Below are positions 1 to 9,251 of a stretch of 64,000 nucleotides of DNA, piece by piece. The position numbers were made by a program, and so were the translations under genes. The notes under the pieces are model-generated. The model saw only the letters and a program-made list of their open reading frames with translations, was not told the DNA's origin and made no database searches. Each line of letters starts with the position of its first letter. Position 1 is the stretch's first letter. The DNA is from Vibrio sp. 99-8-1 (GTDB taxonomy: Bacteria > Pseudomonadota > Gammaproteobacteria > Enterobacterales > Vibrionaceae). The stretch covers positions 62,001 to 126,000 of the forward strand of contig NZ_VTXE01000013.1 in NCBI RefSeq assembly GCF_013114595.1. The letters run 5' to 3'.

Positions 1-127
1 GGCGTTTCATCTCTTCACCTTCAGAGGCTAAGACAACCGTATATCCTGCTCGTGTCAAATACTCATCGAGTAATTCACGAATTTCCTGATCATCATCGAC
101 AACTAGAATTCGTTTCTTTGCATACAT
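1..127 (-). CDS. Response regulator, N-terminal fragment (cut by window edge)
   Basis: Forty-two codons are visible from an ATG at 127 to the left edge. The start MYAKKRILVVDDD followed by QEIRELLDEYLTRAGY is a classic receiver (CheY-like) domain beginning: a hydrophobic beta strand, then the acidic DDD cluster that binds Mg2+ beside the phospho-accepting Asp, which lies outside the window. A purine-rich ribosome-binding site (GGAGGAGAA) precedes the ATG. The wording is closest to OmpR/TorR-type regulators, but without the output domain the subfamily cannot be fixed. It is transcribed away from ptsG. Confidence 0.85.
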   Translation of the reverse strand, partial: MYAKKRILVVDDDQEIRELLDEYLTRAGYTVVLASEGEEMKR

Positions 128-730
128 GCTTATGTTCTCCTCCAATGCGTCAACAAATTATATAGATAATCTCGAAAGGAGATGCCATTCCTTCGATTAT
201 CTTTCTTAAACTGACCCTATTGATGCCACTCTGAATCCTGCACCTTGAGGTCACTTGAGTATAATCATTACTTATGCTTTCGTCAGCGACAAGACAAACT
301 ACCTAATCTAACCATCCGCTAACCTTGCCATATAAACCTCATTATTCACTATAATGAGCATGATAAATAACTAAAACATCTCAAAACTGGAATATCATTC
401 TGTATAAAAATGCGTAATTTCACCCTATAACCTAAATTTACCACATTATTACCGTCGCATTGCGCTATGTTACCTTTTGTTACATCCAGCGTGACCACCG
501 ACCCGAAAAAATATTTCAAGAACCACTATTATATTCTCAGTCGGTGAACATATTCATTTAAAGAAATCTAAAAAGAAACCTTCAATAAATAAGAAAGTTT
601 ATTTTTGGACTATATAAATATGCCAACTATTATTTAATTAATTACTAACAATAGTTATATCCACATTTTTGATAAGTAATTAACAAAAACACATTTTATT
701 ATTATCTCAGAAAGTTATAACGGGGGTTAT
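128..730. other. Intergenic region upstream of ptsG
   Basis: About 600 bases without a convincing gene. It holds a partial copy of the dispersed repeat (about 164-263) and a perfect 8-bp inverted repeat, CTCATTAT/ATAATGAG, at 338-358 with a 5-base loop. The rest is AT-rich and should carry the divergent promoters of ptsG and the response regulator. The ribosome-binding site of ptsG is the CGGGGGT just before 731. I looked for a clear CRP or Mlc site and could not identify one by eye. Confidence 0.5.
164..263. repeat. Partial copy (right half) of the TATACTCAAGTGACCTCA repeat
   Basis: The segment matches the right half of the intact element at 22475-22649: a block reading ATGCCATTCCTTC, then ATTATCTTTCTT, then CTCTGAATCCTG, and the terminal AGGTCACTTGAGTATA. 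The left terminal repeat is absent, so this is an eroded or truncated copy. It lies between the response regulator and ptsG. Confidence 0.75.
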
Positions 731-2119
731 ATGGACTTTTTTAGTACTATGCAAAAAATGGGGCGCAGCCTCATGCTACCTGTGGCGTGTATGCCTGCAG
801 CTGGTATTTTACTCGGTATTGGTGGTAACTCAGAAGTTGCTAAGTTTTTACCTGAAATCGTAGCACAAGTAATGACCGAGGCCGGTCTGGGTGTGTTTGC
901 AAACATGGCACTGTTGTTTGCAATCGGTGTAGCTCTTGGTTTTACAAAAAATGATGGCGTAGCGGCTCTAGCAGCGGCACTAGGTTACCTAACAATGACT
1001 CGCGTATTGGGTGTTGTTGCAGAAGGTACTGATACTGGGGTATTTGGTGGTGTCATTATGGGTCTGGTTGCGGCCGAACTCTTTAACCGCTACCACACTA
1101 TCAAGCTTCCTACTTACTTAGGATTCTTCGGTGGTAAACGTTTTGTTCCTATCGTCACCTCTCTAGCAGCGTGTATTGTTGCTGCTATCCTAGCGGTTGT
1201 ATGGCAACCAATTGGTGCAGGTATCGCTCTATTCTCTGAGTGGGCTGCATATCAGTCTCCAGAAGTAGCCTTTGGTATCTACGGTATTGTTGAACGCTCT
1301 CTAATCCCATTCGGCCTACACCACATCTGGAACGCACCTTTCTTCTATGAAGTTGGTGAATTCACAACAGCAGCTGGTGAAGTTGTTCGCGGTGAAATCC
1401 CTCGCTACCTTGCTGGTGACCCAACTGCTGGTAACCTAGCTGGTGGTTACATGTTCAAGATGTTTGGTCTACCTGCTGCGTGTCTAGCAATGTATGTAAC
1501 AGCGAAAAGCGATAAGCAAAAACTGGTTGCTTCTATCCTTGGCTCTGCTGCTCTAACATCATTCCTAACTGGTATTACTGAACCAATCGAATTTGCGTTC
1601 CTATTCGTTGCGCCTCTACTATATGTTGTTCACGCTCTACTTGCGGGTTCTGCTTTCGTAGTAATGATTGTTCTTGGTATCAAGCACGGTACTACTTTCA
1701 GCCACGGTCTATTTGACTTCACGCTACTGTTCGGTCACTCAACTAACGGTTGGATGCTACCTCTTGTTGGTCTTGTTTATGCTGCAATCTACTTCACAGT
1801 ATTTGTGTTCTTGATTAAAGCCTTTAATCTTCAAACTCCAGGACGTGAAGATGAAAGCGAGTCAAAAGTACAAGCAGACACAAGCAGCGATGAGCTTGCT
1901 ATGAACATCACAGCGGCATTTGGTGGTAAAGAGAACATCAAAGACCTAGAAGCATGTATCACTCGTCTACGTGTTACTGTAAATGATGGTTCTAAAGTTG
2001 ATACAGATAAACTGAAACAACTTGGTGCTGCAGGTGTATTTGTTAAAGGTGATAACTTCCAAGCGGTATTTGGTACTCACTCAGAGATTATCAAAGGTCA
2101 AATGGAAGCACTTGCTTAA
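731..2119 (+). CDS. ptsG: PTS glucose transporter subunit IICB
   Basis: Glucose-specific enzyme IICB of the phosphotransferase system, which imports glucose across the inner membrane and phosphorylates it to glucose 6-phosphate. The N-terminal EIIC domain (about 1-375) has many hydrophobic segments and the family blocks FGLHHIWNAPFF and GITEPIEFAFLF. The EIIB domain (about 390-462) carries the phospho-accepting cysteine in DLEACITRLRV, near residue 409. At 462 residues it is close to the usual length of about 477. The start has a GGGGG ribosome-binding site. Two terminators follow, so it is monocistronic. Phosphate would come from a separate EIIA(Glc) not encoded here. Confidence 0.95.
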   Translation: MDFFSTMQKMGRSLMLPVACMPAAGILLGIGGNSEVAKFLPEIVAQVMTEAGLGVFANMALLFAIGVALGFTKNDGVAALAAALGYLTMTRVLGVVAEGTDTGVFGGVIMGLVAAELFNRYHTIKLPTYLGFFGGKRFVPIVTSLAACIVAAILAVVWQPIGAGIALFSEWAAYQSPEVAFGIYGIVERSLIPFGLHHIWNAPFFYEVGEFTTAAGEVVRGEIPRYLAGDPTAGNLAGGYMFKMFGLPAACLAMYVTAKSDKQKLVASILGSAALTSFLTGITEPIEFAFLFVAPLLYVVHALLAGSAFVVMIVLGIKHGTTFSHGLFDFTLLFGHSTNGWMLPLVGLVYAAIYFTVFVFLIKAFNLQTPGREDESESKVQADTSSDELAMNITAAFGGKENIKDLEACITRLRVTVNDGSKVDTDKLKQLGAAGVFVKGDNFQAVFGTHSEIIKGQMEALA

Positions 2120-2130
2120 TTTGAAATAAT

Positions 2131-2162
2131 AAAAGACCAGTATCCCTATAACTGGTCTTTTA
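2131..2162 (+). terminator. Terminator after ptsG
   Basis: Stem AAAAGACCAGT / ACTGGTCTTTT around a short loop, ending in a T run, 11 bases after the ptsG stop codon. Confidence 0.85.
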
Positions 2163-2168
2163 AATTAT

Positions 2169-2200
2169 AAGCCCAAGTATTATTTATACTTGGGCTTTTA
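2169..2200 (+). terminator. Second terminator after ptsG
   Basis: A perfect 12-bp stem, AAGCCCAAGTAT / ATACTTGGGCTT, with a TATTT loop and a following TTTA. It lies just after the first ptsG terminator and would act as a back-up. Confidence 0.7.
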
Positions 2201-2292
2201 TTTATATGGGAAATAAAAAATATAATATTACTCATTAATGCAATATACAGAAAACCGATTTTAATAAGTGAATTATCAAAAAACTGTAGTAT

Positions 2293-2324
2293 CAAAAAAT
2301 AAAAAACCGCGATTTACGTCGCGG
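2293..2324 (-). terminator. Terminator of the tatD operon
   Basis: Read on the minus strand, stem CCGCGA / TCGCGG with a 6-base loop is followed by a long T-rich run (T6-A-T6). It ends the leftward pabC-mltG-tmk-holB-tatD transcript. Confidence 0.8.
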
Positions 2325-2338
2325 CTATATTTTTAAGT

Positions 2339-2350
2339 AACAGACCCTAG
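2339..2350. repeat. Possible relic end of the CTAGGGTCTGTT element
   Basis: Twelve bases (CTAGGGTCTGTT on the minus strand) identical to the first 12 bases of the terminal inverted repeat of the 270-bp element at 25803-26072. Similarity stops after 12 bases, so this may be a decayed end or chance. Confidence 0.3.
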
Positions 2351-2411
2351 ATAGTTGTTTAGCGAGAGTTTATCGCCATGAGTTCAAGCATTGATTGAAA
2401 ACATAATCACT

Positions 2412-3179
2412 CTAGGATAAGAACAATTTTCTAAAATTGTCAGTCGTTTTTTGTGCAACTTCTGTAAGAGAGATATTTTTCAATTGAGCAATATACTGAG
2501 CAACCTCAACAACATAAGCCGGTTGATTCTGCTTTCCTCTATGAGGAACGGGAGCCAGATAAGGCGAATCCGTTTCAATTAACAAGCGTTCTATCGGCAG
2601 TGCTTTTACAACGTCTTTGAGCTGCGTCGCTTGTCGGAAAGTAACAATACCTGAGATAGAAATATAAAAACCGAGCGACATCGCTTGCTCTGCAAATGCC
2701 ATATCTTCGGTAAAACAGTGGATAACGCCGCCACAGTTCTGCGCATTACCCTCTCTAAGTATTGCTAATGTATCTTCTCTAGCATCACGAGTATGAATAA
2801 TCAGCGGTTTATTCAGTTTCACCGCCAGAGCTACTTGCTGTTCAAATCGTTCTCTTTGTAACACAGCAGTTTCAGGTTGATAATGGTAATCCAACCCGGT
2901 CTCACCGATCGCCACAACTTTACTATGATTGGCGTACTCTTCTAACATCTGCAATGAAAAATCGCTTTCCACGTCCAGTGGATGAACCCCACAAGAAGCA
3001 TAAACATTACTATGCGGTTCAATCATTTCTATCATGGCAGGGAATGCATCTAATGTAACGCCAACAGACAGCAGTTCTGTAACCTTCACCTGTTGTGCTT
3101 TACTTATAACGTCATTCACGTCGCTATGTAACGACTCATAGTTAAGCTTATCGAGATGACAATGGGAATCTACGAACAT
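2412..3179 (-). CDS. tatD: TatD-family metal-dependent hydrolase (YcfH type)
   Basis: TatD/YcfH DNase-like hydrolase of the amidohydrolase TIM-barrel superfamily, 255 residues. Expected metal ligands are visible: HCH in DSHCHLDKL at the N-terminus, Glu in IGETGLDYHY, His in PLIIHTRDA, His in GVIHCFTED and Asp in ETDSPYLAP. The start at 3179 is preferred over an upstream in-frame codon at 3206, because MFVDSHCHLD is the family start and AGAGGA lies just before it. It overlaps the holB stop by 10 bases. The symbol follows the family; the gene resembles E. coli ycfH (beside holB) rather than the tat-operon gene. Confidence 0.88.
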   Translation of the reverse strand: MFVDSHCHLDKLNYESLHSDVNDVISKAQQVKVTELLSVGVTLDAFPAMIEMIEPHSNVYASCGVHPLDVESDFSLQMLEEYANHSKVVAIGETGLDYHYQPETAVLQRERFEQQVALAVKLNKPLIIHTRDAREDTLAILREGNAQNCGGVIHCFTEDMAFAEQAMSLGFYISISGIVTFRQATQLKDVVKALPIERLLIETDSPYLAPVPHRGKQNQPAYVVEVAQYIAQLKNISLTEVAQKTTDNFRKLFLS

Positions 3180-4135
3180 AAGTCCTCTTGAAGTTCTATT
3201 AACCAATTGGTGAGCAATAACTCCTGATTGAGACCAGAAAAAGTAGTGAACTGATGAGTTAACTCAGCTAGAGCAGTTGACGCTTTGTAAGCCGATTGAT
3301 AAGGAACAACGGTCATCAACTCTTTACTAAGGGAACACAGACCTATCTCTTCAATAGCAAAGTGCCTTTTCTGGATATCTGACAGAATAATCGCCAGCCA
3401 ATTTAAACGTGCTAAAAAATCGTCCTTAAGCAGGAGATAAATAGATGAATAGTGACAACTATCACCGGCAAGCAGATCAAATAGTGCCTGTTGCAACGTT
3501 AAAAAATGTTGATATTGGCCACTTTCAAAAAATTGCAGCGATTGTAACGGTGCGTAATTGTTAAGACGAATACCGGTGTGGTTGATCTCTACATCACTTT
3601 CCGACTTGAGCCATAAGTAAACTTGTTCTATATCTGGCTGAGCGACCTGCCATTTCTGACAACGACTTATAATGGTTGGCAACAAAGCATTCTTATTGGT
3701 CGTCAGTAGTAAAAAGACACAGTTTTCCGAGGGCGATTCAAGGGTTTTTAGTAATGCGTTAGACGCAGACTCATTCATGGCTTCAGCAGGAGAGATAATA
3801 ATGACTCGCTTACCGCCAAGCTGAGATGACTGCTGAGCCCATTTATTGCATTCTCTAACTTGGTCTACGGTAATAGATTTACCCGATTTTTCAGCAACAA
3901 CCCAATGCACATCAGGATGATTTCCTGATTGAGTAAGCGCACAAGAGTGACAAAAACCGCATGGTTCAGATGTCGAATGGCTACACACTAACGTGTGCGC
4001 AAAATGTTTAGCTAACTCAGATAACCCCGTTCCTTTTGGCGCACTACAAAGCATCGCACCAGAAACAGAGTCTGTTTCACTCAAGTTCTGCCATTTTAAC
4101 CAAACCGGCTCTAGCCAAGGATAGACATTTTGCAT
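3170..4135 (-). CDS. holB: DNA polymerase III subunit delta'
   Basis: Delta-prime subunit of the clamp-loader complex, 321 residues. It has an AAA+ fold: a degenerate P-loop region (APKGTGLSELA) as expected for the non-ATP-binding delta', a zinc module with cysteines in CSHSTSEPCGFCHSC, and the motif KTLESPSENCVFLLLT around the sensor region. The start at 4135 (MQNVYPWLEPVW) aligns with the E. coli start MRWYPWLRP. An alternative in-frame start at 4165 would overlap tmk, and neither has a strong ribosome-binding site, so coupling to tmk translation is likely. Confidence 0.9.
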   Translation of the reverse strand: MQNVYPWLEPVWLKWQNLSETDSVSGAMLCSAPKGTGLSELAKHFAHTLVCSHSTSEPCGFCHSCALTQSGNHPDVHWVVAEKSGKSITVDQVRECNKWAQQSSQLGGKRVIIISPAEAMNESASNALLKTLESPSENCVFLLLTTNKNALLPTIISRCQKWQVAQPDIEQVYLWLKSESDVEINHTGIRLNNYAPLQSLQFFESGQYQHFLTLQQALFDLLAGDSCHYSSIYLLLKDDFLARLNWLAIILSDIQKRHFAIEEIGLCSLSKELMTVVPYQSAYKASTALAELTHQFTTFSGLNQELLLTNWLIELQEDLCS

Positions 4136-4143
4136 AAAGGAAG

Positions 4144-4779
4144 TTACCCGTTGTCCTTTAACCATAAGTTCAAGGCCTGATATATGCTCGCTTCTACTTG
4201 CTCAATACTCTGGCTAGCATCGATCACTTTTACTGAGTCATCATTGGCTGCCAACTCTAGGTATCGAGCTCTAGAGCGATCAAAAAAGCTGATATCCATC
4301 TTTTCTATTCTGTCTAGTTCACCACGGCCTCTCGCTCTCTCAAGCCCTAATCGAGGGTCGAGATCTAAATAAAGAGTAAAGTCTGGCTTAAATGCGCCAA
4401 GTGTTGCTTGCTTCAGATTACTCATCACTTTAGGGTCAATTTGGCGACCTCCACCCTGATAAGCTTGAGAAGACATATCATGCCTATCTCCAACAACCCA
4501 ATGCCCTTTATCAAGCGCGGGTTTAATCACATTTTCCACCAGTTGTACCCGAGCGGCATAAATAAGAAGCAGTTCCGTCATATCTTGCAGAACTTCGCCT
4601 TCATGCTCCTCTTTTACCAAGGCTCGCATTTTTTCGGCCAACACAGTACCGCCCGGCTCGCGAGTATTAACAATATTGGAAATACCGTGCTGAGATAATG
4701 TCTCTTTAATAGCAGCAATGGCGGTGCTTTTTCCAGCCCCTTCAAGGCCTTCTACAACGATAAATTTGGCGTTATTCAT
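4144..4779 (-). CDS. tmk: Thymidylate kinase
   Basis: Phosphorylates dTMP to dTDP in dTTP synthesis. At 211 residues it is full length. The P-loop GLEGAGKST is at about 11-19, the substrate-binding [15 protein letters not shown] in the middle, and the arginine-rich lid [13 protein letters not shown] follows. The start overlaps the mltG stop by four bases, showing tight operon coupling with mltG upstream and holB downstream. Confidence 0.95.
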   Translation of the reverse strand: MNNAKFIVVEGLEGAGKSTAIAAIKETLSQHGISNIVNTREPGGTVLAEKMRALVKEEHEGEVLQDMTELLLIYAARVQLVENVIKPALDKGHWVVGDRHDMSSQAYQGGGRQIDPKVMSNLKQATLGAFKPDFTLYLDLDPRLGLERARGRGELDRIEKMDISFFDRSRARYLELAANDDSVKVIDASQSIEQVEASIYQALNLWLKDNG

Positions 4780-5792
4780 TTTTTCTTTCTTAATTGTTTT
4801 AGGTACTGTTGTACAGCACGATTATGATCTTTTAAATTTTTCGAAAACACATGACCACCAAGACCACTGGCAACAAAATAGAGGTAGTTACTGCTAATAG
4901 GCTGGAGTGCTGCTTCTATGGATGATTTACCCACCATGGCAATGGGCGTTGGTGGTAATCCATTAATAACATAGGTGTTATACGCAGTACGAGTTTGAAG
5001 ATCTTTTTTGCGAATATTGCCGTTATATTTATCACCCATGCCATAGATAACCGTAGGATCCGTTTGCAAACGCATGCCTCGTTTTAGACGATTGATAAAG
5101 ACAGAGGATACAGTGGCTCTTTCAGACTCGATTGCTGTTTCTTTCTCAATAATGGACGCCAAAATTAGCGCCTCATACTCTGATGCTAGAGGTAACCCTT
5201 CTTGGCGTCCATCCCAGCTAGCCGCCAGCACCTCTTTTAAATCTCGATGTGCTCGTTTTAAAATATCTAAATCAGACATACCAGCAGTGTAATGGTAGGT
5301 CTCAGCAAGAAATAGCCCCTCTAACTTCTTCTGCGGTATTGCTAACCGTTCCGCTATCTCTTGCTCTGTTAATTGTTCAATTTTCTGTTGTAAATATTCA
5401 GCTTGCTTCAAGCTTTCACGCCATTCGGTAAATCGGCTACCTTCTACAAACGTAATGGCAAATTGATGCTCTTTGCCTTTGGCGATAAACAACAGCATAT
5501 CAGCCAGTGTCATCTCCGGCTGTATGAGAAAAGTGCCCGCCTTAATATGAGTCAGTTCCGGCTGAAAACGACGCAGCAAACTCGAGTACTGATTAGCTAC
5601 AATCCAACTCTGTTGCTCTAACTGCTTAAGTAATGAGGAAAAGCTGCTACCACTTTTAATGGTAATGATGGTGGCTTCAGTGATTTGTATACTCTGATTG
5701 GCATACTCTTCTGTCTGCTTTTTGACAAAAAGATAACCGCCGCCTGCAAGTAACACAGCCAGCAGCAAAAGTAGTGTAATTTTTTTAATCAC
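4776..5792 (-). CDS. mltG: Endolytic murein transglycosylase MltG
   Basis: Membrane-anchored lytic transglycosylase that cleaves nascent glycan strands in the periplasm. The 338-residue protein starts with a single hydrophobic anchor ([18 protein letters not shown]), followed by a LysM-like region and the YceG catalytic domain with ASIIEKET, whose second Glu is the family catalytic residue. TDPTVIYG and [13 protein letters not shown] are also typical. It overlaps pabC upstream and tmk downstream by four bases each. Confidence 0.93.
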   Translation of the reverse strand: MIKKITLLLLLAVLLAGGGYLFVKKQTEEYANQSIQITEATIITIKSGSSFSSLLKQLEQQSWIVANQYSSLLRRFQPELTHIKAGTFLIQPEMTLADMLLFIAKGKEHQFAITFVEGSRFTEWRESLKQAEYLQQKIEQLTEQEIAERLAIPQKKLEGLFLAETYHYTAGMSDLDILKRAHRDLKEVLAASWDGRQEGLPLASEYEALILASIIEKETAIESERATVSSVFINRLKRGMRLQTDPTVIYGMGDKYNGNIRKKDLQTRTAYNTYVINGLPPTPIAMVGKSSIEAALQPISSNYLYFVASGLGGHVFSKNLKDHNRAVQQYLKQLRKKK

Positions 5793-6592
5793 GAAGTTAA
5801 CGTCTCCTGAAAATATCGTGTTTTGCTTCCTATAACGAAGCTTTGATGATCAATATTAATAATGGGGGCAACCGTCAACAAAGCATTGCTCATAAATACT
5901 TCGTCAGCCGCCAAAATATCAGCCAAAACATAATCAGCCACGTTAACCGTTAAACCTATCGCTTTAGCCTCTTGCAGCACTTTATAACGAGCGATACCTG
6001 TTACTCCACATAAAGAGAGATTTGGGGTATATAGCACTTCATCTTTTAGCCAAAAAAGATTCGCCATTGTTGTTTCAATGACATTATCTTGAATATCTAA
6101 CACCAGCGCGTCTTGATGACCAAGCTTGTCGGCTTCAGCTTTAAGGAGTACTTGTTCTAAACGGTTATTGTGCTTGTGGCCCGCCAATAATGGTGAGTGA
6201 CCTAACCTCGATGGACAAATGCCAAGGCTGACACCTTGTTGCTGCCAGTTAAGATAGTGTGCAGGATAAGCAAACGAACTAATGGTTACCACCACATTAT
6301 GTGCGCCTGTCGGGCTGTATCCACGTCCCCCACTGCCTCGGCTAACATGCAACTTTACACCAGCCCTTAATGCTGAACTAGCTGCCTTCTCTACCCACAG
6401 CTTAACTCGCTCCCAGTCCGGCGACGCAATATTTAACAGATCCAAACAAGATTGCATCCGCTGAGTATGTAGCGCCCAATCGAGAGGCTCTCCTGTGGCG
6501 GTTAGTATGGTGGTAAAACAACCATCACCGTATTGAAATGAACGATCATCCGCAGGAATTGTGGCTGATGGTTCTCCATTTACCCAAATCAT
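5789..6592 (-). CDS. pabC: Aminodeoxychorismate lyase
   Basis: PLP-dependent lyase releasing 4-aminobenzoate and pyruvate from 4-amino-4-deoxychorismate for folate synthesis. At 267 residues it is a normal fold-type IV enzyme. It starts WVNGEPSATIPADDRSFQYGDGCFTTI, contains VSRGSGGRGY, and the PLP lysine lies in AGHKHNNRLEQVLLKAEA. Position between fabF and mltG is the same as in E. coli. It is the first gene after the fabF terminator, so a promoter within 6593-6700 or read-through is implied. Confidence 0.93.
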   Translation of the reverse strand: MIWVNGEPSATIPADDRSFQYGDGCFTTILTATGEPLDWALHTQRMQSCLDLLNIASPDWERVKLWVEKAASSALRAGVKLHVSRGSGGRGYSPTGAHNVVVTISSFAYPAHYLNWQQQGVSLGICPSRLGHSPLLAGHKHNNRLEQVLLKAEADKLGHQDALVLDIQDNVIETTMANLFWLKDEVLYTPNLSLCGVTGIARYKVLQEAKAIGLTVNVADYVLADILAADEVFMSNALLTVAPIINIDHQSFVIGSKTRYFQETLTS

Positions 6593-6701
6593 TCCTTTCT
6601 ACCCTATTGGCTACAGACCGCTAGCCAATACTTTAACTAAGCAGCCGCTGGTCGATTTTGTACAGCGGCTAATGTTAACAGAAAATGCGCCTACTCTATG
6701 C

Positions 6702-6735
6702 AAAAAAAAACGGCTCGATATTTTTAATCGGCCGT
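6702..6735 (-). terminator. Terminator after fabF
   Basis: On the minus strand, ACGGC-CGAT pairs with ATCG-A-GCCGT (one bulged A) and is followed by nine T residues. It lies about 30 bases past the fabF stop and separates the fab cluster from pabC. Confidence 0.8.
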
Positions 6736-6763
6736 TCTTTCATCAACAGATAGGGAAACTTGG

Positions 6764-8005
6764 TTAGATTTTCTTAAAAATCAACGAACCGTTTGTGCCA
6801 CCAAAACCAAACGAGTTACAAAGCGCATATTCCATATCGACTTTACGAGCAGTATGAGGCACTAAGTCTAGATCACAACCTTCGTCAGGATTATCTAAGT
6901 TAATGGTTGGCGGTACAATTTGATCAACCAATGCCATTGCCGTAATAATCGCTTCTACCGAACCTGCGGCACCCAATAAGTGACCCGTCATAGATTTGGT
7001 TGATGATACTAATACCGTTTTCGCTGCTTCTTCACCGATTGCACGTTTAACACCACGCAATTCAGCCACATCACCAGCAGGGGTAGAGGTACCATGAGCA
7101 TTGATATAACCGATTTGCTCGCCAGTAATACCAGCATCGCGCATCGCAGCTTCCATGGCTAACGCACCACCAGAGCCGTCTTCACTCGGCGCTGTCATAT
7201 GGTAAGCATCACCACTCATTCCAAAACCAACCACTTCACAGTAAATTTTAGCGCCACGTGCTTTAGCGTGTTGGTACTCTTCAAGTACCATTACACCAGC
7301 TCCATCACCAAGAACAAAGCCATCACGGTCTTTATCCCAAGGGCGAGACGCTTTTTGCGGTTCATCATTACGGCTAGAAAGAGCTTTAGCGGCAGCAAAA
7401 CCACCCATACCTAATGGCGTCGATGCTTTCTCTGCACCACCTGCCACCATCGCATCAGCATCGCCATAAGCGATCATACGAGCAGCATGGCCGATATTGT
7501 GTAAACCTGTAGTACAAGCGGTAGAAATAGCGATATTAGGGCCACGTAAACCCTTCATGATCGACAAATGACCAGCGATCATATTGACGATTGTGGAAGG
7601 CACAAAAAATGGGCTGATCTTACGGGGACCTTTATTGACTAACGCAGCGTGACCTGTTTCGATCAGACCTAGGCCACCAATGCCTGAGCCAATCGCAACA
7701 CCAACACGTGCTGCACTCTCTTCTGTGACAGACAAGCCTGAATCATCTAGCGCTTGTATTCCTGCAGCAATGCCGTATTGGATAAACAGATCCATCTTAC
7801 GAGCATCTTTTTTGGACATATACTCTTCGCTGTTAAAGTCTTTAACTAAACCAGCAAAACGAGTAGTGAATTCGGATGTATCAAAGTGTTCGATATTTAC
7901 AATACCACTTTGACCTTCTAGCAGGGCCTTCCATGAAGATTCTACGCTGTTACCTACCGGTGACAACATACCCATGCCAGTGACAACGACACGACGCTTG
8001 GACAC
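6764..8005 (-). CDS. fabF: Beta-ketoacyl-ACP synthase II
   Basis: Condensing enzyme that elongates acyl-ACP with malonyl-ACP. The 413-residue thiolase-fold protein has the catalytic Cys in [10 protein letters not shown] (about residue 164), the two catalytic His residues in [12 protein letters not shown] and [13 protein letters not shown], and the C-terminal [11 protein letters not shown]. It follows acpP in the cluster; the hairpin at 8061-8090 between them probably lowers fabF expression relative to acpP. Confidence 0.97.
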   Translation of the reverse strand: MSKRRVVVTGMGMLSPVGNSVESSWKALLEGQSGIVNIEHFDTSEFTTRFAGLVKDFNSEEYMSKKDARKMDLFIQYGIAAGIQALDDSGLSVTEESAARVGVAIGSGIGGLGLIETGHAALVNKGPRKISPFFVPSTIVNMIAGHLSIMKGLRGPNIAISTACTTGLHNIGHAARMIAYGDADAMVAGGAEKASTPLGMGGFAAAKALSSRNDEPQKASRPWDKDRDGFVLGDGAGVMVLEEYQHAKARGAKIYCEVVGFGMSGDAYHMTAPSEDGSGGALAMEAAMRDAGITGEQIGYINAHGTSTPAGDVAELRGVKRAIGEEAAKTVLVSSTKSMTGHLLGAAGSVEAIITAMALVDQIVPPTINLDNPDEGCDLDLVPHTARKVDMEYALCNSFGFGGTNGSLIFKKI

Positions 8006-8060
8006 GATTTTACTCTCCGGGATTGAATAAATGATAAGTGAGGATAAAAGAATTTTAGAT

Positions 8061-8090
8061 AAAACTCAGGCGGTCTAGAGCGACCGCCTG
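8061..8090 (-). terminator. Hairpin between acpP and fabF (likely partial terminator)
   Basis: A perfect 9-bp stem CAGGCGGTC / GACCGCCTG with a 6-base loop. On the minus strand it is followed by AGTTTTATC, a short T run. It lies 11 bases past the acpP stop codon, where a leaky terminator would keep the highly expressed acpP message above fabF. Confidence 0.6.
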
Positions 8091-8101
8091 GGAGAGAACT
8101 A

Positions 8102-8335
8102 TTACTGAGCGCTGTTTACGTAGTCGATAGCAGCTTGAACAGTAGTGATTTTCTCAGCTTCTTCATCTGGGATTTCAGTGTCGAACTCTTCTTCTAGAGC
8201 CATTACAAGCTCAACAGTGTCTAGAGAATCAGCACCTAGATCATCAACGAAAGAAGCTTCGTTCTTAACTTCAGCTTCGTCTACACCTAGTTGTTCAACA
8301 ATGATTTTCTTTACGCGTTCTTCGATGTTGCTCAT
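8102..8335 (-). CDS. acpP: Acyl carrier protein
   Basis: Small acidic carrier of fatty-acyl chains, 77 residues. The 4'-phosphopantetheine attachment serine lies in [10 protein letters not shown] (residue 37 counting Met). The composition is strongly acidic and the sequence almost identical to other gammaproteobacterial ACPs. The 165-base gap before fabG suggests it has its own promoter besides co-transcription. Confidence 0.98.
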
Positions 8336-8412
8336 TTTTTCTTTTCCTTTACAGACTTCGCACTATGCGACGTTTTTCCGTAGTTTATTCAAACTATAAA
8401 AAGTTGCAAGAC

Positions 8413-8427
8413 TGACCATGCTGGTCA
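8413..8427. promoter_or_regulatory. Palindrome TGACCATGCTGGTCA in the acpP upstream region
   Basis: A 15-bp inverted repeat with perfect 6-bp arms (TGACCA / TGGTCA) in the gap between fabG and acpP, about 80 bases before the acpP start. Minus-strand TTGCAA (8404-8409) and TAAACT (8382-8387), 16 bases apart, could form the promoter just downstream, placing the palindrome directly above the -35. The binding factor is unknown; it does not match the FabR consensus. Confidence 0.4.
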
Positions 8428-8500
8428 AACCACAATCTTCACGATTTTAACTGAAATTTTTACTAAAGTTGACTTAAATCATGCATAAATACGCATAAAT

Positions 8501-9238
8501 TTAAACCATGTACATTCCGCCATTCACATGAAGCGTCTCGCCAGTAATATAGGCGGCCTCTGGAGAAGCTAAAAATGCAACCGCTGCTGCGATTTCACGT
8601 GGGTCACCCAAGCGACCACTTGGCACTTGAGATAATGTAGCAGCACGCTGCTCATCATTCAGTGCTTTTGTCATATCGGTTTCAATAAAACCCGGTGCAA
8701 CAGTATTTACCGTCACACCACGAGAAGCGACTTCTCTCGCCATAGATTTAGTGAAGCCAATAACACCTGCTTTTGCTGCTGCGTAATTGGTTTGGCCAGC
8801 GTTGCCCATAGTACCAACAACAGAACCAACATTAATGATACGCCCGTTACGTTTTTTCATCATTCCACGCAAAACTGCTTTAGAAAGACGGAAAATCGCC
8901 GTCAGGTTAGTATCCATGATATCTGTCCACTCGTCATCTTTCATACGCATCAACAAGTTATCGCGGGTAATACCTGCATTATTAACCAGAATATCTAAAC
9001 CACCAAATTCATCAGTGATTTTTTTCAATACTAATTGTATTGATTCAGGTTCAGTCACATTTAAGGCCAAACCTTTACCATTTTCGCCCAAATACTCGCT
9101 AATAGCATTTGCACCATTTTCACTAGTAGCCGTGCCAATAACTATGGCACCACGTTCTACAAGAAGTTCCGCAATAGCACGGCCAATACCACGACTGGCT
9201 CCGGTTACTAACGCAATTTTACCTTCAAGATTATTCAT
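8501..9238 (-). CDS. fabG: 3-oxoacyl-ACP reductase
   Basis: NADPH-dependent reduction of beta-ketoacyl-ACP. A short-chain dehydrogenase of 245 residues with the nucleotide-binding TGASRGIG near the N-terminus, NNAG in the middle, and the catalytic Tyr and Lys in YAAAK, with Ser in GSVVG upstream. The start MNNLEGKIALVTGASRG at 9238 is preferred over an in-frame codon at 9283 that would run into fabD; it has GAGAAA before it and leaves a 13-base gap after fabD. Confidence 0.96.
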   Translation of the reverse strand: MNNLEGKIALVTGASRGIGRAIAELLVERGAIVIGTATSENGANAISEYLGENGKGLALNVTEPESIQLVLKKITDEFGGLDILVNNAGITRDNLLMRMKDDEWTDIMDTNLTAIFRLSKAVLRGMMKKRNGRIINVGSVVGTMGNAGQTNYAAAKAGVIGFTKSMAREVASRGVTVNTVAPGFIETDMTKALNDEQRAATLSQVPSGRLGDPREIAAAVAFLASPEAAYITGETLHVNGGMYMV

Positions 9239-9251
9239 CTGTTTCTCACAC

